This document shows, one piece after another, positions 1 through 6,096 of a stretch of 11,716 nucleotides of DNA; the stretch's first letter is position 1; the number at the start of each line of letters is the position of its first letter. The DNA is taken from the NCBI GenBank assembly GCA_039024315.1, contig JBCCQN010000239.1, positions 1-11,716 of the forward strand, read 5' to 3'. The notes under the pieces are model-generated. The model was not told the origin of the DNA. It made no database searches and saw only the letters and a program-made list of their open reading frames with translations. The position numbers were made by a program, and so were the translations under genes. Source of the stretch: JBCAWW01 sp039024315. Lineage in GTDB: Bacteria > Bacteroidota > Bacteroidia > J057.

Positions 1-1
1 A

Positions 2-931
2 CGAGCGGAAGCAATGGCAGCGGAGGAGCTAAAAGAGCGATACGAATCGATATTGACTTGGTACAATGTACAATCCAAAGCGCAGTTTGTGCGTAAAAGG
101 CTCCTCTTACTGGCCGACCAGAAAAAAGTCTATCAAAACCAATTGACTAATTCGAACGACTTTGAGATTAAGGATCTACTTAAGGCTGAGACCGAAATTC
201 AACAGCTGGAAAGAGAGTTGGTGCAGTTGCAAACAATGCAAGAGGATCTTGCGGAACGATTGTTATTGGATGTTACACCAGAAGGCTCCGCTGAACTCAG
301 TATTGAAAACTGGATTAGTTTTAGCACGATGAGTTTTGTCCTGGAAAACATTTCTCAACTACCCAATCACAATCCTCTCCTCGCCATCCAGCAAACTGAA
401 GTGGACTTAGAAAGTCTCAATCTAGATTTAGAGCTAGCCGAAGGAAAGCAAATCTTAGATTTCGTTCAGCTAAAATATTCTGGACGAGAATCTCAGACCG
501 TTCCTCAGGAATTTTCCCTTGGGATTGGTGTACGAATTCCGACCAAGGCCACAAGTAGACAAAAAGTCAATGAAGCCCAGCTAGATCTGTTTGACGAACA
601 GTACAAACAAAGGCAATTAGAGGCCAAAATAGCCGAGCGGCTAAGAGATTATTATCAAAGCTACCAGCAATTAGAAACTGAGTATCAAATGCTAATAAAA
701 CAGATCGAAGAAAGTGATTGGGAGGGCACTTTAGCGACTTATCAACAAGCTGGCATCGTCTCCCCGCTTAGCTTGCTTCAGATCAAAGAGACCCTCTTAA
801 AACAAGAAAGCTCTTTACACAAATTAGAGGCTGAGGCAAGGAAGATTTTCATCAAAATATTAGCGGTAAAAGGTCTGCTCAATCAGGCCCCAAGAACCAA
901 TTATTTATCTGACAAAATGGAGCTTTATTAG
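2..931 (+). CDS. TolC-family outer-membrane efflux protein, 5'-truncated
   Basis: The frame is open to the left edge: codons before the first ATG at 14 read R-A-E-A without a stop, so the gene almost certainly begins outside the window. About 309 residues are visible, against roughly 400-480 for a full TolC-type protein, and the signal peptide is missing. What remains is long, charged, Gln/Glu/Leu-rich helix with heptad-like spacing. A break in the middle reads FSLGIGVRIPTK, the strand that normally leads back into the second helical hairpin of this family, and the helix after it ends in ETLLKQESSLHKLEAEA. The family forms trimeric channels joining inner-membrane pumps (RND, ABC or MFS) to the outside. 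No pump or adaptor gene is visible, so the substrate is unknown. Family assignment is from sequence character, not a search. Confidence 0.8.
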   Translation, partial: RAEAMAAEELKERYESILTWYNVQSKAQFVRKRLLLLADQKKVYQNQLTNSNDFEIKDLLKAETEIQQLERELVQLQTMQEDLAERLLLDVTPEGSAELSIENWISFSTMSFVLENISQLPNHNPLLAIQQTEVDLESLNLDLELAEGKQILDFVQLKYSGRESQTVPQEFSLGIGVRIPTKATSRQKVNEAQLDLFDEQYKQRQLEAKIAERLRDYYQSYQQLETEYQMLIKQIEESDWEGTLATYQQAGIVSPLSLLQIKETLLKQESSLHKLEAEARKIFIKILAVKGLLNQAPRTNYLSDKMELY

Positions 932-960
932 GAGGCATTTCATGCCTAGGGTACGAACCT

Positions 961-999
961 AAAAAAGCCCGATACAGCATTGTATCAGGCTTTTTTTTG
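961..999. terminator. bidirectional intrinsic terminator between the TolC-type gene and tRNA-Gly
   Basis: Six A's are followed by the stem GCC-C-GATACA, loop GCAT, then TGTATC-A-GGC and a run of eight T's. The only flaw in the stem is one C/A mismatch. A's on the left and T's on the right let it end transcription in both directions: the TolC-type gene (+, stop at 931) and tRNA-Gly (-, 3' end at 1004). A smaller hairpin, AGGCAT-TTC-ATGCCT at 933-947, lies directly after the TolC-type stop codon. Confidence 0.9.
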
Positions 1000-1003
1000 T
1001 TTG

Positions 1004-1076
1004 AGCAAGAGACGAGATTCGAACTCGCGACCCCAACCTTGGCAAGGTTGTGCTCTACCAACTGAGCTACTCTTGC
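1004..1076 (-). tRNA. tRNA-Gly (anticodon GCC)
   Basis: Read on the minus strand, the 73-nt gene folds as a complete cloverleaf. The acceptor stem is GCAAGAG/CTCTTGC with discriminator U. The D arm is AGCTCAGTTGGTAGAGC, and the anticodon stem CAACC/GGTTG encloses loop TTGCCAA, giving anticodon GCC. The T arm carries the invariant GTTCGAATC. The CCA end is not encoded (the next bases are CAA), so it must be added after transcription. A phylum-type promoter lies about 25 bp upstream and a terminator follows at 961-999, so it appears to be a single-gene transcript. Confidence 0.97.
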
Positions 1077-1100
1077 TTGACCCTTCTTTCGATGGGATAA

Positions 1101-1132
1101 CAAAGGAAAGCGTTTTTTATTTACGGTGCAAA
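1101..1132 (-). promoter_or_regulatory. Bacteroidota-type promoter for tRNA-Gly
   Basis: On the minus strand a -33 TTTG (1129-1132) is followed by a 20-bp spacer and TTCCTTTG (1101-1108). This differs from the Bacteroidota -7 consensus TAnnTTTG in one base. Transcription would start roughly 15-20 bp before the tRNA 5' end at 1076. The element at the other tRNA gene in this window has the same spacing. Confidence 0.6.
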
Positions 1133-1182
1133 TCCTGCCGCAAAAAAATCGAAAAAATTTACCCTTTATCGTAAAAACTGCC

Positions 1183-1587
1183 TTAATGAGGATAGTTATT
1201 GTAGGCTTTTTGGCGGGCCACCAAATAGGAACCAATCCAGAACAAAAGATAGCTGAGAGCGAAGATCCACCAATGCTTAGTAAGATAAGCGGTGAAGCTT
1301 CCTGCCACCATCAGTAAGTTGATCGGAAGGATAAGGGAGCTACGATTACGATTCCAGGTAGAGACGATCGTATCGATCATCAGTAGGAGTCTACAAACCG
1401 CAAAGCTGATAACGAGAATTTCCCAGCTCAAGAACCACATACTAAAGACAGCTCCTAAAATAGAGAGGCCCCCAACAGTAATGGAATACCAAGGTTTGCG
1501 ACCATTATGTATACGCAATAGCCCGTATATCATGAGGCTATCATGTAATACAATTAGCAGCGCAAGTACGTATAATAGTCCTACCAA
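1183..1587 (-). CDS. small four-helix membrane protein, unknown function
   Basis: The 134-residue product is almost entirely hydrophobic, with about four membrane segments near residues 3-23, 35-62, 83-100 and 105-125. Loops are short and basic (RIHNGRKPW; TWNRNR), and the C-terminus KAYNNYPH is soluble. I do not recognise a family and see no catalytic motif. The start is a TTG (1585-1587): there is no in-frame ATG between the upstream stop and that codon, and the first internal Met (residue 19) would cut into the first helix. The gene stands alone, with no same-strand neighbour nearby downstream except tRNA-Gly. The length, helix pattern and absence of a better frame support a real gene; the start is less sure. 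Confidence 0.65.
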   Translation of the reverse strand: MVGLLYVLALLIVLHDSLMIYGLLRIHNGRKPWYSITVGGLSILGAVFSMWFLSWEILVISFAVCRLLLMIDTIVSTWNRNRSSLILPINLLMVAGSFTAYLTKHWWIFALSYLLFWIGSYLVARQKAYNNYPH

Positions 1588-1718
1588 AATTTTTCCCTTT
1601 GCTTTGGATGTAAACTACCAGACAAACATTTAGTTCGCAGCTTCTAATATTTAACGTCAATTGTACGGTTTTCGCGGCCTTTGTTGCTGATTTTTTATCT
1701 TGAATAATCCTTTTTGCG

Positions 1719-2696
1719 ATGAAAAAGCTTTTCCTTTTAGCGATTTGTGGCCTTCTCCCCCATTTTATCCTCGCTCAAGCATGTTGCTCTGGCGGGGTCC
1801 CTATCTCAAGCAATCTAGGTCTTGCCACCCAAGAGCAAGGCACGCTGCAACTGCAGTTTACCTACGATTGGAATCATCTTCAGGCACTTTTTAGCGGCAA
1901 TGAGCAGCTAAATGATGATACCCGCATCAGGAATACCCATTCGTTTCTACTTGAAACTAGCTATGATATCAGCCCTGCTTTCTCGATCAGTACCTTATTT
2001 TCAGTGGTGAGACAGGAACGCATTATTTCCACCTTTGGGGATCCAGACATCACCATTAATACCGGCTTAGGAGATGCTATTTTTCTCTTTCGCTATAACC
2101 TGCTGGCCTCCCGCCCTAATAGTAAGCATCAAGCTGTCATTGGCGCAGGGCCTAAGGTACCGCTGGGTAGAGCCAATCATCGTGATGAAAGAGGGATTAT
2201 TTTGCCTGCTGACCTCCAACCTGGGACAGGCGCCTGGGATGCGATGCTTTGGGGCTTTTATCAGTATAGCGGCATTCTCCGTCCTAGCACCAATTTGTTT
2301 GGCTTAGGCACTTTTCGCTACTCTGGCACCAATCCTACTTATAACAATGTCCAATCCTATCGCTTTGGCAATGAATACCAACTACAAGTGGGTATTAGTG
2401 ATCGTATGCTCTTGGGTAAACTAATGCTCGATCCTAGCGTTTTGCTTCGCTATCGTACCGTAGGGACGGATCAAATCGATGGGAATTTATTTGCCAACAC
2501 AGGTGGCCATTGGTTAGATATTGTCCCCGGCCTACAATTCAACCTTGGACAAAAAGCTTATTGGCGTATCTCAGGGAATATACCAGTATTCCGAGCCCTA
2601 GAAGGGACTCAGCTTACGACTTCGTATAAAATTACCACCTCTCTTTATTATCGTTTTGGAGGTAAGAAAAATGCGGTAGAGATTATTTCCCCTTGA
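1719..2696 (+). CDS. outer-membrane beta-barrel protein with N-terminal CC motif
   Basis: The first 19-20 residues are a signal peptide (MKKLFLLAI...FILA, probably cut before Q20). The mature chain therefore begins Q-A-C-C-S-G-G, a vicinal cysteine pair right at the N-terminus. The remaining ~300 residues alternate polar and hydrophobic positions, with many aromatics and recurrent Gly-Leu-Gly turns (TGLGDAIFLFRYNLL, GAGPKVPLG, GLGTFRYSG). A late strand reads TTSLYYRFGG near the C-terminus. This matches a monomeric outer-membrane barrel of the broad transporter or meta-pathway-like type. The cysteine is preceded by A-Q-A rather than a good lipobox, so I favour signal peptidase I. The substrate is unknown; metal or copper binding through the CC pair is only a guess. 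The gene converges on the epimerase gene with a 2-bp gap. Confidence 0.75.
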   Translation: MKKLFLLAICGLLPHFILAQACCSGGVPISSNLGLATQEQGTLQLQFTYDWNHLQALFSGNEQLNDDTRIRNTHSFLLETSYDISPAFSISTLFSVVRQERIISTFGDPDITINTGLGDAIFLFRYNLLASRPNSKHQAVIGAGPKVPLGRANHRDERGIILPADLQPGTGAWDAMLWGFYQYSGILRPSTNLFGLGTFRYSGTNPTYNNVQSYRFGNEYQLQVGISDRMLLGKLMLDPSVLLRYRTVGTDQIDGNLFANTGGHWLDIVPGLQFNLGQKAYWRISGNIPVFRALEGTQLTTSYKITTSLYYRFGGKKNAVEIISP

Positions 2697-2698
2697 GC

Positions 2699-3373
2699 TT
2701 AGGCCAACTTCGTGGAACGCCTCTGCTTGAGCTTTGCTATGGTATGAGAGGGATTTGCTGATTTGAAGACATAGCTGCCTGCTACCAACACATCAGCTCC
2801 TGCTTCTAAAAGCGGAATAGCGGTTTTATCATCCACTCCCCCATCAATCTCGATTAAGGCTTTAGAACCGGTCTGAGTGATCATCTCTTTTAAGACAGCA
2901 ACCTTATCTACTACATAAGGGATGAATGATTGTCCCCCAAAACCAGGGTTTACCGTCATCAGTAAAACTAGGTCCGCAAGATGCAATACATGCTGCACTG
3001 TGGATACCGGCGTGGCGGGATTGAGGGCAACTCCTGCCTTCATGCCTTGGGCTTTGATCGCTTGGAGGGTACGGTCAAGGTGAGTGCTAGCTTCTTGATG
3101 GACGGTTAGTATATCTGCCCCCACTGCGTGGAACGCTTCTATATATCGATCAGGAGCGTCAATCATCAAATGGACATCTAGCGGCTTGGTCGCAACCTCT
3201 TTGACTGCTTTGATGATGGGCATCCCAAAAGAAATATTGGGTACAAAACTGCCATCCATCACATCACAATGGATCCAATCTGCAGCAGACAGATTGATCA
3301 TTTCGATGTCTTTACCAAGGCGGTTAAAATCAGCAGCTAAGATAGAAGGGGCGACCAGATGTTGGTTTTGCAT
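2699..3373 (-). CDS. rpe: ribulose-phosphate 3-epimerase
   Basis: This enzyme interconverts D-ribulose 5-phosphate and D-xylulose 5-phosphate in the pentose phosphate pathway (cytosolic, metal-dependent TIM barrel). With the start at 3373 the protein has 224 residues, the usual length. The family motifs appear in order: APSILAADF (8-16), HCDVMDG (35-41), DVHLMI (66-71), NPGFGGQSF (142-150, phosphate binding) and IEIDGGV (174-180). Metal ligands H35, D37, H68 and D177 are all present, and D37 and D177 are also the acid/base pair. An open frame extends 20 codons further upstream, but that part overlaps the preceding gene and lacks family resemblance; ATG 3373 lies 2 bp after that gene's stop, which implies translational coupling. 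The C-terminus KQRRSTKLA is basic. Confidence 0.96.
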   Translation of the reverse strand: MQNQHLVAPSILAADFNRLGKDIEMINLSAADWIHCDVMDGSFVPNISFGMPIIKAVKEVATKPLDVHLMIDAPDRYIEAFHAVGADILTVHQEASTHLDRTLQAIKAQGMKAGVALNPATPVSTVQHVLHLADLVLLMTVNPGFGGQSFIPYVVDKVAVLKEMITQTGSKALIEIDGGVDDKTAIPLLEAGADVLVAGSYVFKSANPSHTIAKLKQRRSTKLA

Positions 3374-3375
3374 AT

Positions 3376-3852
3376 TTACCAATAAAGCTTTCTCACCTGA
3401 GGGACCAATAAATACCAAATAGATAAGGCACAAATAAATACGAGCCCCATATTGACCACAATCGATTCAATATGAGGTACTGATTGTGCTACCGTTGTAG
3501 GTGGGGAATTGGAAACCATAAAGAGTTCAGGATAGCTCAGTAAGCTAAAAGAGAGCCAGCCAAAAAAAGTAATCAAAACCCCCAAAACCAATTGACAAAC
3601 TGCCCAACCAAAGGCGGTAAATAAACGAGAACTGAATCCCAAGGCAAGCATAGCCAATGGCAAGTTGAGATTGGTCAAATCTCTCGGGATATCAGTACGA
3701 CCACCAAAAAATGGCACCCAATTCACATCACAATATCCCCAATAAAACAATTTGCATGACAAGCCAAGCAGGCCCAGCATGAGCCCTAAACTAATCAAAG
3801 TAGTAGAGACGAAGCGAATGAAAAGGAGGTCGGAATTGAAAATATCCCGCAT
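3376..3852 (-). CDS. membrane protein of unknown function upstream of rpe
   Basis: The protein has 158 residues and about four predicted membrane segments (roughly 14-37, 63-80, 82-106 and 131-151). A Pro-rich, probably periplasmic stretch (SNSPPTTVAQSVPHIES) lies before the last helix. No family is recognised. A GYCDVNWVPFFGGRTD-type loop follows helix 1. It ends with TAA 2 bp before the rpe ATG, so the two are surely co-transcribed and probably translationally coupled. A 101-bp gap separates it from the MCE gene upstream, with no hairpin terminator in between. Nothing in the sequence links it to sugar metabolism, so the pairing with rpe may be fortuitous. Confidence 0.75.
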   Translation of the reverse strand: MRDIFNSDLLFIRFVSTTLISLGLMLGLLGLSCKLFYWGYCDVNWVPFFGGRTDIPRDLTNLNLPLAMLALGFSSRLFTAFGWAVCQLVLGVLITFFGWLSFSLLSYPELFMVSNSPPTTVAQSVPHIESIVVNMGLVFICALSIWYLLVPQVRKLYW

Positions 3853-3953
3853 ATATCGTGTTAATTAGGCATTGCAAGCTAACCAAATTTCACGCCCTCC
3901 ACAAAAAAAGGATAGCGGAATGCATAATATCATCACACCAGATTCGTATCAGC

Positions 3954-4895
3954 TTATTGCTTACGGCGAAAGCCGACGATCACTTTTTGATCATGAATTT
4001 GCCCTAGGGTTCGGTTGAGATGCCAAAGCGTGCTATCGACGCGAGCAGCAAAGGCGGGGTCGTTAAGCGCTTTCCCAGCAAAAGTCTCTGGATTTTCTAG
4101 CTTTTGTATCAACTCTTCCGCTTCTGAGACGAGGCTATTTACCCTTTCCAAACTTTGAGAGGCATCCTCAAGTAACTGCTCCCCTTGACTTAACATTTTT
4201 GCTTCTAATCGTGCGCTCAAACTGTCAATACGCCCGACCAAGTTATTTGTTTGGCTTAATAATGTTTGCACCTCGTCTAAAGTATTTTCAGCCTCTGCAC
4301 TAAGCTCTTTAACGGGAATTTGCGCACTCTGCCGATCAAGACGGGCTGTTATCCGCTCAATATTATTAAGAATTTGCCCGAGGGTGGCGGGATCGATCGC
4401 CGCGTTCCACGAAGTGGCCACACTATCAAAACGCTTGGCTAAACGCTCGATATTATTGGGGTCCATTTGGTCCATGACCCCGCCAAAACGCGAAAAAGCG
4501 GTAGAAAAGTCTAAGGAGGTTCGACCGGCAAGAGTAGCACCTGAAGCGAGTGGACTCCCCTGAGTTCCTGTCATCAACGCAATTTGTTTGCCACCCATCA
4601 GTTCCTTGATTTGGATTTCGGCATAGCCATCGGCAAAGAGCGCAATCCGTTCGTCAAGGGCGATCTCTACCGAAACCGCATCAGCCGCAGGAACAATGGC
4701 TACTACCCTCCCCGCTTGAAATCCTCTCACCACCACTGGATCTCCCTCCAACAGACCATTTACCTGCTGAAAGGAAAGGAAGTATTGTTTTTCTGGTGGC
4801 GCAAATAGACTGCTACGGTTTACCCATGCAACTACTAGATAAGCCAGCACCAGTCCAGCCATCAAAGTAAGTCCCACTTTTATTTCACGTTTCAT
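3954..4895 (-). CDS. MCE/MlaD-family lipid-transport substrate-binding protein
   Basis: The start is typical of MlaD-like proteins: MKREIKVGLTLMAGLVLAYLVVAW is one membrane anchor (residues 6-25) preceded by basic residues. An MCE domain follows (about 36-112), with YFLSFQQVNGLLEGDPVVVRG and later IQIKELMGGKQIAL, the recurrent 'G-L..G..V...G...G.V' pattern of the family. The remaining ~200 residues are helical and low in complexity (SLSARLEAK, EAEELIQKLE), matching the coiled-coil tail that forms a barrel or needle in hexameric MCE proteins. The 313-residue length is usual for Bacteroidota. Such proteins shuttle phospholipids between the membranes with an MlaE permease and MlaF ATPase, but neither lies nearby. 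It starts 4 bp after the adenosyltransferase stop, so they share a transcript. Confidence 0.9.
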   Translation of the reverse strand: MKREIKVGLTLMAGLVLAYLVVAWVNRSSLFAPPEKQYFLSFQQVNGLLEGDPVVVRGFQAGRVVAIVPAADAVSVEIALDERIALFADGYAEIQIKELMGGKQIALMTGTQGSPLASGATLAGRTSLDFSTAFSRFGGVMDQMDPNNIERLAKRFDSVATSWNAAIDPATLGQILNNIERITARLDRQSAQIPVKELSAEAENTLDEVQTLLSQTNNLVGRIDSLSARLEAKMLSQGEQLLEDASQSLERVNSLVSEAEELIQKLENPETFAGKALNDPAFAARVDSTLWHLNRTLGQIHDQKVIVGFRRKQ

Positions 4896-4899
4896 AGGT

Positions 4900-5445
4900 C
4901 TACCGATTGACCCAAACCATCTCTTGAGAACGAGTGATATGGCTAAAGTATCGGCTCAACACAAAGAGCCAATCCGAAAGGCGGTTGAGAAATTGCAAGA
5001 TCAAAGGATCAACTGCCTGCTGATCGCTAAGCTCCACAACACGGCGTTCCGCACGGCGGCAAATACAACGAGCAATGTGAGCCAAAGAATTGGCTTGATG
5101 TCCACCAGGTAAAATGAAGTTTTTCAAGGGTTCGAGTTCTTTTTCCATCTTATCGATAGATAGCTCTAATAACTTTATGTCCTCATCTTTGAGTTCTGGT
5201 AGTTTGAAATTTGACTTTTCGGGATCGTTGGCTAGTAAGGAACCAATGGTAAACATGTGATGCTGAATCACTTGAATCAAAGGGCGAAATTCGCGGGATT
5301 CGGCTTGGTCGTGGATCAAACCTAGGTAAGCATTGACTTCATCAACGGTGCCATAGGCCTCAATACGCAGATCGTATTTAGGTACTCTGGTCCCACCGAG
5401 TAAAGAAGTCTTACCAGAATCACCTTTTTTAGTATATATCTTCAT
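4900..5445 (-). CDS. cob(I)alamin adenosyltransferase, PduO/MMAB type
   Basis: This enzyme moves the adenosyl group of ATP to cob(I)alamin, forming adenosylcobalamin, the cofactor of methylmalonyl-CoA mutase and some other isomerases. All family motifs are present in the 181-residue chain. The N-terminal ATP loop is TKKGDSGKTSLLGG (5-18) and the next motif is YGTVDEVNAYLG (31-42). FILPGG (110-115) carries the Phe that helps displace the lower ligand of cobalamin. The stretch ARCICRRAERR (125-135) carries the ATP-binding arginines, and the C-terminal motif is LNRLSDWLFVLSR (153-165). The protein is cytosolic and trimeric in characterised relatives. It lies 36 bp after the lipoprotein gene and 4 bp before the MCE gene. 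No B12-dependent enzyme is visible, so the user enzyme is inferred. The symbol is left blank because naming differs (pduO, cobO, mmaB). Confidence 0.95.
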   Translation of the reverse strand: MKIYTKKGDSGKTSLLGGTRVPKYDLRIEAYGTVDEVNAYLGLIHDQAESREFRPLIQVIQHHMFTIGSLLANDPEKSNFKLPELKDEDIKLLELSIDKMEKELEPLKNFILPGGHQANSLAHIARCICRRAERRVVELSDQQAVDPLILQFLNRLSDWLFVLSRYFSHITRSQEMVWVNR

Positions 5446-5481
5446 TTGCTAGTTGCTTATTGCGGATTTAGGATAATAGCC

Positions 5482-6096
5482 TTATTCAGGCTGGCTAAGG
5501 CTGTCGTTTTCTGGGGTTTGAAAAAGTGGATTGGTTTGAGGGGTCTGCAAATCGATAAAATTTATGCCGATTTGGCGCTTGTTTTCATTTAGAACCAAGC
5601 GAACCTCCATATTGTTAGTAAAAGCTGTATAGCCTTTCCAAATTTGTTTTTCATAGGAACCATCAGACAAACCATAACGCTCATTAAGGTAGTCCTCTAG
5701 CTCCGCATACATACGAGCGGTTTCAACCTCATCTTGTAAGATCAAGTCTGCCACGATAGACACGAGGCGGTCTTGATTATAACTTGCTTGTCCACTGTAA
5801 TAGTCAAGCAGTAAGACAGACTGTTCATTTAAAAATATTTCGTAGCCGAGGCCATAGCCATCATCATGCTGGGGGCGAAAGGGGGTTTCTAGGCCCTTGA
5901 CAGTAGCCATTTCTTGGCCAAGAATCACCTTGCGAAAGGTAAAAGTATCGGCCTCGGTGGGCACATACAGACTATCGCTATAAAAAACTTGACGAAATAG
6001 CGCACTTTGCTCCTGGCCAGCAACTTGACAGGCAGGAATTAGGGTTGAAAAAATAGCACAGCATACAAGGCAAAGCGTCAGATAAATAAGCTTCAT
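5482..6096 (-). CDS. putative secreted lipoprotein, unknown function
   Basis: The 204-residue protein opens with a hydrophobic export signal (MKLIYLTLCLVCCAIFSTLIPAC). L-I-P-A-C with C23 is a passable lipobox, although Pro at -2 is unusual. The mature part is acidic and soluble, rich in Tyr, Asp and Glu (YEIFLNEQSVLLLDYYSG; LILQDEVETARMYAELEDYLNERYG). It alternates likely strands and helices, and its C-terminal 20 residues are disordered (QTPQTNPLFQTPENDS). No family is recognised and no catalytic motif seen. Its ATG overlaps the TGA of the acetoacetyl-CoA synthetase gene by four bases (ATGA), indicating coupled translation. A periplasmic or surface role alongside that enzyme is possible but unsupported by motif. 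Confidence 0.8.
   Translation of the reverse strand: MKLIYLTLCLVCCAIFSTLIPACQVAGQEQSALFRQVFYSDSLYVPTEADTFTFRKVILGQEMATVKGLETPFRPQHDDGYGLGYEIFLNEQSVLLLDYYSGQASYNQDRLVSIVADLILQDEVETARMYAELEDYLNERYGLSDGSYEKQIWKGYTAFTNNMEVRLVLNENKRQIGINFIDLQTPQTNPLFQTPENDSLSQPE

Noticed and set aside
879..1235. 118-codon minus-strand frame over tRNA-Gly
   Set aside because: It translates the tRNA and terminator (the RVAQLVEHNLAKVGVASSNLVSCS type of peptide is a classic false ORF across a tRNA).
1292..1633. 113-codon plus-strand frame
   Set aside because: Antisense shadow of the membrane protein at 1183-1587, with no start context or protein-like features.
3374..3433. 20-residue N-terminal extension of rpe
   Set aside because: It overlaps the end of the upstream membrane-protein gene and precedes the conserved APSILAADF start region without family similarity. 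ATG 3373 gives the normal length.
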